NCBI GenBank assembly: GCA_003281125.1
Contig: QCCW01000001.1
Coordinates: forward strand, 50,284-114,283
Direction: 5' to 3'
From: Prochlorococcus sp. AG-347-N23
Lineage (GTDB): Bacteria; Cyanobacteriota; Cyanobacteriia; PCC-6307; Cyanobiaceae
Length of the DNA: 64,000 bases
Positions 19,715-28,956 of the stretch are shown one piece after another (within the stretch, counting starts at the first letter, position 1; every line of letters starts with the position of its first letter). Under the pieces are notes generated by a model. That model did no database searches. It saw nothing but the letters and a program-made list of their open reading frames with translations, and was not told the DNA's origin. Position numbers and translations under genes: made by a program.

Positions 19715-19756
19715 GTTACAGTTGATACAAGATATTTTATGGTGTCTTCTTAAGTT
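19715..19756 (+). promoter_or_regulatory. Probable NtcA-dependent promoter of ntcA
   Basis: A GTT-N8-TAC site at 19715-19728 (also readable as TGT-N10-ACA) differs by one base from the NtcA consensus GTA-N8-TAC. A TAN3T -10 box (TAAGTT, 19751-19756) follows after 22 bp, the spacing expected for class II NtcA-activated promoters. The ntcA ATG is 20 bp further on. This suggests autoregulation. Confidence 0.65.
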
Positions 19757-19776
19757 TTTTAATAGTCAAGATATTT

Positions 19777-20511
19777 ATGCTACCTTCTTCTCGAGGATTC
19801 AACCGCTTTAATTCTCAACAATCCGGACAAAGTAAAATTAACTCTGTTGGAGAGCGTTTTCCTATCAATAGAACTTTAATGGAAGTCATTAGAGGTCTAG
19901 AGGGCGCAAGCACAGAAATGGTTGAGAGATCTAAAACAATATTTTTCCCTGGAGATCCTGCTGAGAGAGTTTATTTGATAAGGAGAGGAGCAGTGAGATT
20001 GTCGAGAGTTTATGAGTCAGGAGAAGAGATAACTGTTGCTCTATTAAGAGAAAATAGTCTCTTTGGTGTTTTATCTCTTCTAACAGGCCATAGATCTGAT
20101 CGTTTTTATCATGCCATAGCATTTACAAGAGTTGAGATGATAACAGCACCTGCGAATTCTGTTTTAAGAGCCATAGAAGAAGATGCATCAGTAGGATTAT
20201 TATTATTGCAGGGTCTTTCAAGTAGGATCTTACAAACAGAGACAATGATAGAAACTCTTACACATAGGGATATGTCTTCTCGTTTAGTAAGTTTTTTAAT
20301 GGTTCTTTGTAGAGATTTTGGAGTTGCAAGTGAAAAAGGCATTACCATAGACTTGAGACTATCGCATCAAGCAATTGCTGAAGCTATTGGTTCAACAAGA
20401 GTAACGATCACAAGATTATTAGGCGATTTAAAGGATTCTGGGCTGCTTAATATTGAAAGAAAAAAGATTACAGTATTTGACCCAATAGCTCTTGCAAAAA
20501 GATTTAATTGA
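19777..20511 (+). CDS. ntcA: Global nitrogen regulator NtcA
   Basis: NtcA is the CRP/FNR-family regulator of nitrogen assimilation in cyanobacteria; it binds 2-oxoglutarate and GTA-N8-TAC sites. The 244-residue protein has a cyclic-nucleotide-type beta-roll domain ([22 protein letters not shown]), a long dimerisation helix, and a C-terminal helix-turn-helix with [20 protein letters not shown] that matches the NtcA recognition helix. A probable NtcA site precedes it. The likely target amt1 is in the same window. Confidence 0.97.
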   Translation: MLPSSRGFNRFNSQQSGQSKINSVGERFPINRTLMEVIRGLEGASTEMVERSKTIFFPGDPAERVYLIRRGAVRLSRVYESGEEITVALLRENSLFGVLSLLTGHRSDRFYHAIAFTRVEMITAPANSVLRAIEEDASVGLLLLQGLSSRILQTETMIETLTHRDMSSRLVSFLMVLCRDFGVASEKGITIDLRLSHQAIAEAIGSTRVTITRLLGDLKDSGLLNIERKKITVFDPIALAKRFN

Positions 20512-20551
20512 TTCATCATTAATTATGATGTATTGAGTACCTGAAAAGTGT

Positions 20552-21514
20552 GTGGCCTGGATTTTAATTGTTTTTTTAATATTACTCGGTGGATTAATTG
20601 CGCCATTTGGGGATTTGCTTGGTACAAAGATTGGTAAAGCAAGATTTAGTATCTTAAAGTTAAGACCAAAGAAAACAGCGACAATTGTAACAGTAATAAC
20701 TGGTGGTTTTATTAGTGCAATATCTATAGGATTATTGATTTTAGTTAGTGAAGAATTTAGGCAAAGACTTTTTGTTGATATTCCTTTTTTGCAAAAAACT
20801 TTGGATGAAAGTAAAAAGGCGCTTCTTCCTCTTCAGGAAGAAAGGAAGAGGCTTGAAGATAAGATAAATAATAAAGAAAAGGAATTAAATAAATTAAAAA
20901 GTGATGTTAAAGAATTTAGAAGAGGAAATGTAGTTATTAAAAGAGGACAAACTTTATTTATTGGACAAGTAATTTCTAATCAAAATATAAAATCAGATCT
21001 AGCAAAGATTTATAATAGTGCAGATAGGTTTGTTCAGAAAATCGTAATTCCTAGTAAGAAAGAAATAAAAAATATTCTTTTATGGAGATCTAATGATATT
21101 TCGGAAATCGAAAAAGTCACGTCAAATGGAGGAAATTGGATCATATTGATAAAAGCAGCAACTAATGTTTTGAAAGGAGATAATTTTGTTTTTGTATACC
21201 CAGAATTGCTAAAAAATAAAACTATTGTGAAAAGAGGGGAAGTAATAACTAATGAAATTCTTGAAAAAAAAGATTTGGATTTTGAAAATATCAATTCTAA
21301 AATAAATATTTTGTTGAAAAAAACTAGAAACAAAATTAAGTCAAGAGGATCTATCGTCAAAGAAATTACTACAAAAGGGGATTTTATTAAAAAAATCAGA
21401 GATTCTATAAAGGTAAATCAAAATAATAAATATCTATTAGAAGTTATATCCTTAAGAGATAGTAAAACTGTAGAAGCAATAATAGTTGAGCTTAATATTA
21501 CTAAATTACAATAA
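20552..21514 (+). CDS. DUF3084 family membrane protein
   Basis: This 320-residue protein begins with two hydrophobic segments (about residues 3-20 and 43-65) separated by FGDLLGTKIGKARFSILKLR, followed by a coiled-coil region of about 40 residues rich in Lys and Glu and a soluble C-terminal domain. This is the layout of the cyanobacterial DUF3084 family; its function is unknown to me. The start is GTG (MAWILIV). Its stop codon directly abuts the ATG of the putative resolvase, suggesting translational coupling. Confidence 0.8.
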   Translation: MAWILIVFLILLGGLIAPFGDLLGTKIGKARFSILKLRPKKTATIVTVITGGFISAISIGLLILVSEEFRQRLFVDIPFLQKTLDESKKALLPLQEERKRLEDKINNKEKELNKLKSDVKEFRRGNVVIKRGQTLFIGQVISNQNIKSDLAKIYNSADRFVQKIVIPSKKEIKNILLWRSNDISEIEKVTSNGGNWIILIKAATNVLKGDNFVFVYPELLKNKTIVKRGEVITNEILEKKDLDFENINSKINILLKKTRNKIKSRGSIVKEITTKGDFIKKIRDSIKVNQNNKYLLEVISLRDSKTVEAIIVELNITKLQ

Positions 21515-21955
21515 ATGATGTCTAAGTTAATATCTATTGATCCTGGGAAATGTAAATGTGGTTTAGTATTAGTCAATTTTGATCAAAAAAAAGTTGATCA
21601 AGCAGTTGTACTAAATACTGAATTCCTTCCAAAATATGTAAAAAATTTGAATAATTACGAAAATATATCAAAAGTTATGATAGGCAATGGGACAACGAGT
21701 GGACAAAACATAGAAAAACTTGAATTTATAAAAAATAATCTAATTATTGTTGAAGAGAAAAATACAACTTTGAGAGCTAAAAAGAGATATTTTGAACTTT
21801 TCCCATTAAGGGGTTTAAAAACTTTAATACCAAAAGAAATATTCATAATGAATAAAAACTTGGATGCTTTGTCAGCCTTAATAATTTTGGAGGATTATTG
21901 TAATACTAAATTCACTTTGTCTGAAAATATAGACATTAAAACTTGGCTGAAATAG
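21515..21955 (+). CDS. RNase H-fold (RuvC/YqgF-like) putative resolvase
   Basis: This 146-residue protein shows a minimal RNase H-fold nuclease pattern: SIDPGKCKCGL with Asp9, a second strand ending in IGNGT (residues 57-61), VEEKNTTLRAKKRY with Glu80/81, and NLDALSA with Asp117. These match the acidic residues of RuvC and YqgF nucleases. The DxG...TTLxAxxRY pattern is found in a cyanobacterial family annotated as resolvase. It is directly coupled to the DUF3084 gene and overlaps the convergent DUF3146 gene by 20 bp. The fold is likely; the substrate is unknown. Confidence 0.65.
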   Translation: MMSKLISIDPGKCKCGLVLVNFDQKKVDQAVVLNTEFLPKYVKNLNNYENISKVMIGNGTTSGQNIEKLEFIKNNLIIVEEKNTTLRAKKRYFELFPLRGLKTLIPKEIFIMNKNLDALSALIILEDYCNTKFTLSENIDIKTWLK

Positions 21956-22193
21956 TTAACTTATATTCATTACCTGCTTCTAGTTGATAATCTTTTTTTA
22001 ATAAAAATCTTAATAAAGCATCCTCAATTAATGCTCTTCCTAAAGGAGGATTTACTAATAACAACCCTATATTAAAAGACCATGTGAATGTCCACTTAAA
22101 TTCACTTGCTTCTACCACTCCCTTGATTTGTTTTTTCGAGAAGCAATATTCTTTAACGCTTATATTGGCTATTGTTTCTGGTTTTGGCAGCAT
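21936..22193 (-). CDS. DUF3146 family protein
   Basis: This 85-residue protein has the alternating strand pattern and the conserved blocks of the cyanobacterial DUF3146 family: ASEFKWTFTW, PPLGRALIEDALLRFL and the C-terminal DYQLEAGNEYKLTI. No function is known to me. It starts 3 bp after the pth stop on the same strand and is probably translated from the psbH-pth side, although psbH may have its own transcript. Confidence 0.75.
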   Translation of the reverse strand: MLPKPETIANISVKEYCFSKKQIKGVVEASEFKWTFTWSFNIGLLLVNPPLGRALIEDALLRFLLKKDYQLEAGNEYKLTISAKF

Positions 22194-22196
22194 TTG

Positions 22197-22799
22197 TTAT
22201 GTCTGATCTTTATCAAAAGAATTTAATTTATTTATTATAAATTCCTCTTTTTTAGTATTTAACTGCTCTAGGGATTCTATTACTCTTTCATATACTTTAT
22301 CTAATATTGATTTTTCTTGTTGAGAAATGTTGCCTAATACATGAGAAGTAGTGTTGAAATTATTGGTTCCTTTAGTTGATGAAGGCGATCCAATTCCAAT
22401 TCTTATTCTATTAAAGTTATCAGTTTGCAATTTTTCGATGATACTTTTGAGACCATTATGTCCCCCTGAGCTCCCTTTTTTTCTAAATCTTATTTTACCA
22501 AGGGGAATATCTTTATCATCTACTATCACAAAAATCTGGTCTAAACTAATTTTGTACCAATCTACTATTGCTAAGACAGCATCACCACTGTTATTCATAA
22601 AAGTATTTGGTAAAAATAACCTGTAAGTGGAATTATTTGTTTTGAATTCTGAGTAGAAACTTTTAAGTTTATCCTTTAATAAAAAATTTGAATTATATTT
22701 TTTTGAAAGATTTTCTAGCAGTAAAAAACCAATGTTATGTCTACTATTAGAGTATTTTTTACCAGGATTTCCCAATCCAATTAAATATATGTCGTTCAT
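22197..22799 (-). CDS. pth: Peptidyl-tRNA hydrolase
   Basis: Pth releases tRNAs from peptidyl-tRNAs that drop off ribosomes. The 200-residue protein has LGNPGKKYSNSRHNIGF with the catalytic histidine near residue 22, the FMNNSGDAV motif, VDDKDIPLGKIR and the GSSGGHNGL signature. The start is ATG. It lies downstream of psbH and directly upstream of the DUF3146 gene. Confidence 0.96.
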   Translation of the reverse strand: MNDIYLIGLGNPGKKYSNSRHNIGFLLLENLSKKYNSNFLLKDKLKSFYSEFKTNNSTYRLFLPNTFMNNSGDAVLAIVDWYKISLDQIFVIVDDKDIPLGKIRFRKKGSSGGHNGLKSIIEKLQTDNFNRIRIGIGSPSSTKGTNNFNTTSHVLGNISQQEKSILDKVYERVIESLEQLNTKKEEFIINKLNSFDKDQT

Positions 22800-22943
22800 A
22801 ATGTATCTCTAAATCTCTTTACATAGAGAATTATAAATATACAAACATTGCTTAACTCTGTAAATTAAAACAAAAGTTTTAAATAAAAGTTAAATAAATA
22901 GTTTTTTGTCTAATAAAATAACTTTCGAAAAATTTTCAGAAAG

Positions 22944-23144
22944 CTAGTTTCCGTTCCAATCAACTGAGAAACCCTGTAAAAGTAAAGATTGATTATAAAT
23001 TTGTAGAAGAATAACTAAAAAAACCAAAAGTAATAATCCTATAACTGTCATCACAGGAACTGCTCCCCAACCAGGTACAACTTTACCTTGACCTGAATTG
23101 CCAATTGCTTTTAAAAGACTTCCTAAGGCTGTTTTTTGTCCCAT
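22944..23144 (-). CDS. psbH: Photosystem II protein PsbH
   Basis: PsbH is a one-helix photosystem II subunit needed for stable assembly and acceptor-side function. The 66-residue protein has the cytoplasmic N-terminus [14 protein letters not shown], then EGKVVPGWG-like [13 protein letters not shown], a single membrane helix (about residues 30-50), and [12 protein letters not shown] near the C-terminus. The start is ATG. It is divergent from psbN, a conserved arrangement, with 80 bp between the start codons. Confidence 0.95.
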
Positions 23145-23178
23145 GTTGAATTCACAAAATCTGATATTATTTCGCTAT

Positions 23179-23196
23179 TGTATAAGAACTTATACA
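23179..23196. promoter_or_regulatory. Dyad-symmetric element between psbH and psbN
   Basis: A perfect inverted repeat TGTATAAG-AA-CTTATACA lies midway in the 80-bp psbH/psbN gap. Each arm contains a TATAAG hexamer, so it could hold face-to-face -10 boxes for the two divergent genes, or be an operator covering both. It is not an NtcA site, because the spacing between GTA and TAC is 10 rather than 8. Confidence 0.45.
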
Positions 23197-23224
23197 TAAA
23201 TTGTTTACAAACTTATTAAAATTG

Positions 23225-23377
23225 ATGCAAACTTTATCATCTGCGCCAGATCCGGCGGTTTCCATAGCCGTAACAATCCTGGCATTACTTCTAGCTTTAA
23301 CCGGTTTTGGTCTTTGGACTGCATTTGGACCCAAAGCTGCAAAACTTACAGATCCTTGGGATGACCACGATGATTAA
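23225..23377 (+). CDS. psbN: PsbN protein
   Basis: This 50-codon ORF starts MQTLSSAPDPAVSIAVTILA, contains one membrane helix and ends in the conserved FGPKAAKLTDPWDDHDD region of PsbN. PsbN is a small thylakoid protein required for assembly or repair of photosystem II reaction centres and is not a stoichiometric subunit. It sits in the usual place, opposite psbH and upstream of psbI. It is easy to miss because of its length. Confidence 0.93.
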   Translation: MQTLSSAPDPAVSIAVTILALLLALTGFGLWTAFGPKAAKLTDPWDDHDD

Positions 23378-23441
23378 TCTCTTTTAAAGTATTTCAAAAT
23401 TTTCCAAAAATACAAAAAGTAAACCTTTTACCATAAATTAA

Positions 23442-23463
23442 ATATATCTTTAATAAGATATAT
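23442..23463. repeat. Perfect 9-bp hairpin upstream of psbI
   Basis: ATATATCTT and AAGATATAT flank a TAAT loop, 22 bp before the psbI ATG. There is no T-run, so it is not an obvious terminator of psbN. It is all A-T except one G-C pair; it could mark a processing or regulatory site in a psbN-psbI transcript, or be chance in A+T-rich DNA. Confidence 0.35.
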
Positions 23464-23485
23464 ATCTGATAGTTAACCTAACTCC

Positions 23486-23614
23486 ATGCTTGCACTAAAA
23501 ATCTCTGTATACACAATTGTTTTTTTCTTTGTTGGAATTTTTCTCTTCGGATTCTTAGCGAGCGATCCAACTAGAACACCTAATAGAAAAGATTTAGAGA
23601 GTCCTCAGGATTAA
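23486..23614 (+). CDS. psbI: Photosystem II reaction centre protein PsbI
   Basis: This 42-residue protein begins [20 protein letters not shown] and continues [18 protein letters not shown], the classic PsbI sequence: a single membrane helix and a polar tail. PsbI binds next to D1 and CP43 in photosystem II. It lies downstream of psbN and 17 bp upstream of the LptD-like gene on the same strand. Confidence 0.95.
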
Positions 23615-23631
23615 AATTTAATTTATTTATT

Positions 23632-25638
23632 TTGATTGCAGGAATATTAAAAAAGTTAATATTAACGTCCCTTTTATTTTTTAACTTTGTAAAGCCATCA
23701 AAACCTGCTGACATAGATATAACTAACAGTAATAAAGATGATCTATATCCTAAAATAAATAAATTAAAATTTCCCAATTCTTTATTTAAATACAATCCAT
23801 CAAATTCCTCATTAAAAAATAAATTTAAGAAAAATTTTTTTGAAAAAAAACTTTCAGATGGAGTAGAGGAATTTTTTGCTTTTATTTCCGAAAAACAAAA
23901 TGAGATATTAATACAATCTGATAAACAGTCTGAAATAAATAATGTTATTTATGCACAAGGAAATGTATCTTTGTCATACAGAGGAAAACTGCTGAAAGCA
24001 GATAATTTAATGTACGATAAATTAAATAAAGTAATTAGTGCTGAAGGAAATATTGTCTTAATATTAGGAGATCAAATCTTTAAAGTTTCACAATTAGAGT
24101 ACAACCTTATTAGTGAAAAAGGTTATTTATTAGATGTTCAGGGATCTATTAATACAAATACCTTGATGGATGATTTATCTACAAATTTCAGCTTGTCAGA
24201 TTTAAATAAGGTAGAAAGTTTACTTAAATTAGAAAAAAAAGAAGTTTTAAATACACCAGGTAAAATTAATAATTGGATTTTCTCAACGGAAAGAATAAAT
24301 ATTGATGGAGAAAAATGGAAGAGTAATAAAGCAATATTTTCTAATGATATCCTTCAATCTAAACAAGTAAAAATAGTAATTAATTCATTGGAAGTTTACT
24401 CTTTGAATCAAGAATTAAGATTTAAATCATCTTTGAATTATCTAGTTTTAGATGAAAATGTTTCAATCCCATTTTGGTTTGGTAGTAGAACGCTTACTAA
24501 ATCCGAACAAAATCTTGATTCGAAAAGTAGTTGGACGCTTGGTTATGACATCCTTGATAAGGATGGTTTGTTTATTGGCAGAAAATTTAATTATTTAAAT
24601 TTTTCTGATAATTTTCTTATTAATTTAGAACCACAATTTTTAATACAACGTTCATTCAATGGAAAGACAAAGAGTTTTGTAGAGAAAGGACATATAATAA
24701 ATGGAGAAAAAGTAGAAAAAGATGCAAAATTTGCTGACTATTTTGGGGTTAAATCTGAAATAAAAGGCAAAGTTAATAATTGGGATTTGAAAATAATTAA
24801 TCAAATAAACTCCTTAGACACTAATAAATTTCCAGAAGCTCTAAGATCTAAATCTATTTTGAACAAAGAAATTAATTTCTTGAACTCTAAATGGGATAAG
24901 AGTTTTTACGGAGTTTATAGAGATAGAGTTTGGAATGGTTCATTGGGGGAAGCTGAAATTTATGCAGGATATGGTTCAAAATTAGAAAAAAAACATATTT
25001 GGGAAGTAAAAGGTATAAAAAAGACTGAAGTTTTATCTTTAGGTCTCGCATATTTAAAAGGAGAGGCCTTAAGTAGTAAAAACTTAATTGATAGTCCTAA
25101 AGGTAATTTGTTTTATTCCTTAGATCAAAATATTCCATTAAGTGTTAATAAACCTAAAAGTAAAATTATTGATAGTTCCTATGAATATATTTATGAGCCT
25201 ATTAAAAAAGGCCTAAGTCTAAATACGAGACTAGCAGCATCATATTCTTTATATCATGATGGAAATCATCAAGAATATATTGGTATTGGTTTTGGCCCAG
25301 AGTTAATCTTAGGTAATTTCAAAACAAAGACTTTTGATTACACCCGAATTAGTATTTTTCCCCTTTATAAATTTAAAAACGGAGATAGCATATTTAAATT
25401 TGACCAAATTGCTAACAAATTTACTTTAGATATTGGTTTTGATCAGCAACTTTTTGGCCCAATTCTGCTTAAAAGTAGTGGAACATTAAACTTAGATTGT
25501 GATTCTAATGATTATGGAGAATTCATAAATTCAAAAATTTCATTAAATTGGAAAAAAAGATCCTATGATCTTGGTATTTTTTATCAACCTCATAATCAAG
25601 CGGGAGGGATTTCTTTTAATTTATTTGGATTCGAATAA
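23632..25638 (+). CDS. LptD/OstA-like outer-membrane protein (DUF3769)
   Basis: This 668-residue protein starts at TTG with a signal-peptide-like N-terminus (GILKKLILTSLLFF). An OstA/LptA-like beta-jellyroll repeat lies at about residues 100-190 (VIYAQGNVSLSYRGK, VISAEGNIVL). The remainder is rich in alternating aromatic and polar residues and ends GISFNLFGFE, as in a beta-barrel with an aromatic near its C-terminus. This matches the cyanobacterial DUF3769/LptD-like family, expected to insert lipopolysaccharide in the outer membrane. The role is inferred from architecture. It is convergent with leuD. Confidence 0.75.
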   Translation: MIAGILKKLILTSLLFFNFVKPSKPADIDITNSNKDDLYPKINKLKFPNSLFKYNPSNSSLKNKFKKNFFEKKLSDGVEEFFAFISEKQNEILIQSDKQSEINNVIYAQGNVSLSYRGKLLKADNLMYDKLNKVISAEGNIVLILGDQIFKVSQLEYNLISEKGYLLDVQGSINTNTLMDDLSTNFSLSDLNKVESLLKLEKKEVLNTPGKINNWIFSTERINIDGEKWKSNKAIFSNDILQSKQVKIVINSLEVYSLNQELRFKSSLNYLVLDENVSIPFWFGSRTLTKSEQNLDSKSSWTLGYDILDKDGLFIGRKFNYLNFSDNFLINLEPQFLIQRSFNGKTKSFVEKGHIINGEKVEKDAKFADYFGVKSEIKGKVNNWDLKIINQINSLDTNKFPEALRSKSILNKEINFLNSKWDKSFYGVYRDRVWNGSLGEAEIYAGYGSKLEKKHIWEVKGIKKTEVLSLGLAYLKGEALSSKNLIDSPKGNLFYSLDQNIPLSVNKPKSKIIDSSYEYIYEPIKKGLSLNTRLAASYSLYHDGNHQEYIGIGFGPELILGNFKTKTFDYTRISIFPLYKFKNGDSIFKFDQIANKFTLDIGFDQQLFGPILLKSSGTLNLDCDSNDYGEFINSKISLNWKKRSYDLGIFYQPHNQAGGISFNLFGFE

Positions 25639-25654
25639 CTAAAAGTTGTAATAA

Positions 25655-26263
25655 TTAAAATTTTAAATAGGGTAAATTATTAAATTTATTTTCAATTAGA
25701 TTTTCATTCTTAAGTAGTGTTGAAGTTGCATCCCATTCTCCTGATAAAAACATTTTTCTTGAGCTTTCCTTGATCTCAAGATCAAAATTTAAATCTTTTG
25801 ATTTTGCTAAGCAATTTTTTAGTCTAATTTCTAAAAATAAACTTCTGTTATCGATATATTTTTGAATAATTTTTATTGATTTTTTTGGAAGCGTGAAGCA
25901 TGGAATTCCAATTGCAACACAGTTGCTATAAAAAATTTCGGCAAAACTTTCACCTATTATTGCTTTTATACCCCATCTCATAAGTGCTTGGGGAGCATGT
26001 TCTCTGCTGGAACCACATCCAAAATTGCTATTAACAATAAGAATAGAAGCATTTTTGTTTTCTTCTAAATCGAAAGGATGCTTTCCTTTTAAAGTTTTTC
26101 TGTCGTCTTCAAATACTGATTTCCCTAATGAATCAAAATTAACACACTTTAAGAACCGTGCCGGAATTATTCGATCTGTATCAATATCGTTACCAATCAA
26201 TGAGATGCATTTCCCAACTATTTGCGTAATTTCCCCAAATGGCTGGGTAAATTTTGATTTCAT
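25655..26263 (-). CDS. leuD: 3-isopropylmalate dehydratase small subunit
   Basis: LeuD forms with LeuC the isomerase that converts 2-isopropylmalate to 3-isopropylmalate in leucine synthesis. The swivelling-domain motif [15 protein letters not shown] is at about residues 79-93 and [12 protein letters not shown] near residue 28. The 202-residue length fits. It overlaps leuC by 4 bp and is the last gene of the glyA-cinA-leuC-leuD chain. Confidence 0.96.
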   Translation of the reverse strand: MKSKFTQPFGEITQIVGKCISLIGNDIDTDRIIPARFLKCVNFDSLGKSVFEDDRKTLKGKHPFDLEENKNASILIVNSNFGCGSSREHAPQALMRWGIKAIIGESFAEIFYSNCVAIGIPCFTLPKKSIKIIQKYIDNRSLFLEIRLKNCLAKSKDLNFDLEIKESSRKMFLSGEWDATSTLLKNENLIENKFNNLPYLKF

Positions 26264-27669
26264 TTTTTTATAAATTCTCGAACGTCGCTTACTTTGCCAT
26301 TAATTGCAGCAGCAGCAACCATTGCTGGACTCATAAGAAGTGTTCTTCCGCTTGGAGAACCTTGTCTACCTTTGAAATTTCTATTGCTAGAACTAGCACT
26401 TATTTGATTACCTATTAACTTATCTGAATTCATTGCTAAACACATTGAACAGCCTGGCTCTCTCCATTGGAATCCAGAATCCTTAAAGATCTTATCAAGA
26501 CCTTCTTTTTTTGCTTCATTAGCCACTTTTTCTGAACCTGGAACTACAAATGCTTTTACTTTTGCAGATACTTTTTTGTCTTTTAATACTTTAGCTGCAA
26601 CTCTTAAGTCACTGATTCTGCCATTCGTGCAACTGCCTATAAAACAAACATCTACTAAAGTATTTTTTATTGATTGCCCTGGCTTGAAACCCATATATTC
26701 AAAAGCCTCTTCAGCAATTAATTGATCATTTGGAGACAAGTCATTTAATAGAGGAATCTCTTGATTGATTCCTAAGCTTTGACCGGGAGTAATGCCCCAG
26801 GTTATGGTTGGTTCTACTTTTGAAGCATCTAATTTAATTACATCATCATAAATAGAATCTTCATTGCTTTTTAGTGATTCCCACCATAAGAGCGCTTTTT
26901 GCCAATTTTCACTTTTTGGAGCATATAGTTTGTTTTTAATATATTTAAAGGTCTTTTCATCAGGATTTATATATCCGCATCTCGCCCCTCCTTCAATAGA
27001 CATATTGCATATAGTCATTCTTTCTTCCATTGATAATGAATTGATCGCAGGTCCCGCGAACTCATATGCAAAACCTACCCCAGCCTTTACGCCAAGTTTA
27101 TTAATAATATGAAGCACTAAATCCTTAGCATAAACGCCGTTGGATAATTTATTTTCACACCAAATTTGTCTTACCTTTAATTTGTTCATTGCTATCGTTT
27201 GGGTAGCAAGAATATCTCTTACTTGGCTTGTACCTATCCCAAAAGCAATTGACCCAAAAGCTCCATGAGTTGAGGTATGTGAATCTCCACAAGCTATTGT
27301 CATTCCTGGTAGCGTTAACCCCAATTCTGGAGCAACTACATGGACTATTCCTTGATTACCACTGCCAATATTAAAAAATTTTATTTTATGTTGTAAGCAA
27401 TTCTTCTCTAATGTGGTAATCATTTGCTCCGCAAGATTATCTTTGAAAGGTCTGCTTTGGTTATCTGTTGGCACAATATGATCAACTGTTGCAAAAGTTC
27501 TGCTGGGAAATTTTACTTTTAAGTTTTTATCTTTTAATGCTCCAAATGCTTGCGGACTTGTCACTTCATGGATGAGGTGAAGACCAATAAAAATTTGATC
27601 TGAGCCACCAGGTAGACTCGAAACTTTGTGTAAATCCCAAACTTTATCAAATAAGGTATCTTGACTCAA
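26260..27669 (-). CDS. leuC: 3-isopropylmalate dehydratase large subunit
   Basis: LeuC carries the 4Fe-4S cluster of isopropylmalate isomerase. The 469-residue protein has [36 protein letters not shown] and [11 protein letters not shown], giving the three cluster cysteines. The first in-frame start is TTG at 27667-27669 ([13 protein letters not shown]), matching the family N-terminus. It overlaps leuD by 4 bp and starts 12 bp after cinA ends. Confidence 0.96.
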   Translation of the reverse strand: MSQDTLFDKVWDLHKVSSLPGGSDQIFIGLHLIHEVTSPQAFGALKDKNLKVKFPSRTFATVDHIVPTDNQSRPFKDNLAEQMITTLEKNCLQHKIKFFNIGSGNQGIVHVVAPELGLTLPGMTIACGDSHTSTHGAFGSIAFGIGTSQVRDILATQTIAMNKLKVRQIWCENKLSNGVYAKDLVLHIINKLGVKAGVGFAYEFAGPAINSLSMEERMTICNMSIEGGARCGYINPDEKTFKYIKNKLYAPKSENWQKALLWWESLKSNEDSIYDDVIKLDASKVEPTITWGITPGQSLGINQEIPLLNDLSPNDQLIAEEAFEYMGFKPGQSIKNTLVDVCFIGSCTNGRISDLRVAAKVLKDKKVSAKVKAFVVPGSEKVANEAKKEGLDKIFKDSGFQWREPGCSMCLAMNSDKLIGNQISASSSNRNFKGRQGSPSGRTLLMSPAMVAAAAINGKVSDVREFIKK

Positions 27670-27681
27670 TTTGTAAAAAAG

Positions 27682-28956
27682 TTACTTACTACTAGATAAT
27701 AGGATCAATCTGAGCCTGTTCAAACACACATTTACACTTAGTGTTTGAATTTCAATTCTATTACGGGTTGAGTTAAATATTTTTTTGATGTTAGTAATAT
27801 GATTATTCGGTCCTGAAATAGAAATATAGACTAGCCCAACAGGTTTATCTTTACTGCCTCCCTTAGGACCAGCTATTCCACTTATTGAAATTGCCCAATC
27901 TGCTTTTAATTTTTTTTTTACATTAATCGCCATGGCCTCACAAACTTCTTCAGAAACAGCTCCATATTTTGTAAGCTTTTCTTCTGAAATATTTAATAAT
28001 GAATTTTTTAGTTCATTACTGTAGGAAATAATACTGCCTTGAAAAACTTGAGAAGAGCCTGATATTGATGTTATGGATGAAGATAGAAGACCTCCGGTAC
28101 AGGATTCAGCAAAAACAATAGTTTGATTCCTTTTGGTTAATTCTTTTATTATTACGCTAGGGAGAGTATCATCATCTTCTCCAAAAATAAATTTTGAAAA
28201 CTCTTTTTTTAATTTTTCTTTTACAGGTTTAATAATATTCTTTGCTTCCTCTTCATTCTTTGCTCTAGCTGTGATTCTGAGTTTAACCTCTCCTAAGTTT
28301 GCATATGGAGCAACAGTCGGGTTTTTTAGATTTAATAGTTCGTTAATTTTTTCTGCGACACTAGATTCTCCAATTCCTGCAAATTTAAGAGTATTTGAAA
28401 AGAAGCAATAACCATCTGAGAACTTGGTTTTAATGAAATTAAACGCTGTCTCTTCCCACATACTTTTCATTTCACTGGGTACTCCAGGAAAAGTAAGTAT
28501 AGTAAAACCTTTTATTGGCTCCCATATCATTCCAGGGGCAGTGCCTCTAGGGTTATAAATTATTTGAGCATTTTTTGGGAAGAAACATTGTTTTCTTAAG
28601 CTAGAAGAATCGTCTTGGAGCTTTGAGTTTGAGAGTTTTTGTTTAATTTCGTCCCATAAGTGCTGTCTTTCAAAAAGAGATTCATTAAAAGATTTGGCTA
28701 TTGCTTCAGTAGTTAAGTCATCTGGAGTGGGTCCTAATCCACCCGTAGTAATTAGAAGATTACTTCTTTGAGAAATTTCTTGAATTACTTTGATAATTCG
28801 ATCACAGTTATCACCTACAGTTGATTGCCTAAAGTGATTTAAGCCTAATTGAGACAACTGTTGAGAAATCCATTGAGCATTTGTATTTACAATATTTCCT
28901 AAAAGTAGTTCAGTTCCAATAGAAAGAATTTCAACCCCAAAGGAATTAGGACTCAT
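27682..28956 (-). CDS. cinA: CinA-like competence/damage-inducible protein
   Basis: This 424-residue protein has an N-terminal molybdopterin-binding-like domain ([29 protein letters not shown]) and a C-terminal CinA domain with [14 protein letters not shown]. Related proteins are ADP-ribose pyrophosphatases and NMN deamidases in NAD salvage; the damage-inducible name is historical. Its start overlaps the glyA stop by 4 bp and leuC follows 12 bp later, so it is in the middle of an operon. Confidence 0.93.
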   Translation of the reverse strand: MSPNSFGVEILSIGTELLLGNIVNTNAQWISQQLSQLGLNHFRQSTVGDNCDRIIKVIQEISQRSNLLITTGGLGPTPDDLTTEAIAKSFNESLFERQHLWDEIKQKLSNSKLQDDSSSLRKQCFFPKNAQIIYNPRGTAPGMIWEPIKGFTILTFPGVPSEMKSMWEETAFNFIKTKFSDGYCFFSNTLKFAGIGESSVAEKINELLNLKNPTVAPYANLGEVKLRITARAKNEEEAKNIIKPVKEKLKKEFSKFIFGEDDDTLPSVIIKELTKRNQTIVFAESCTGGLLSSSITSISGSSQVFQGSIISYSNELKNSLLNISEEKLTKYGAVSEEVCEAMAINVKKKLKADWAISISGIAGPKGGSKDKPVGLVYISISGPNNHITNIKKIFNSTRNRIEIQTLSVNVCLNRLRLILLSSSK

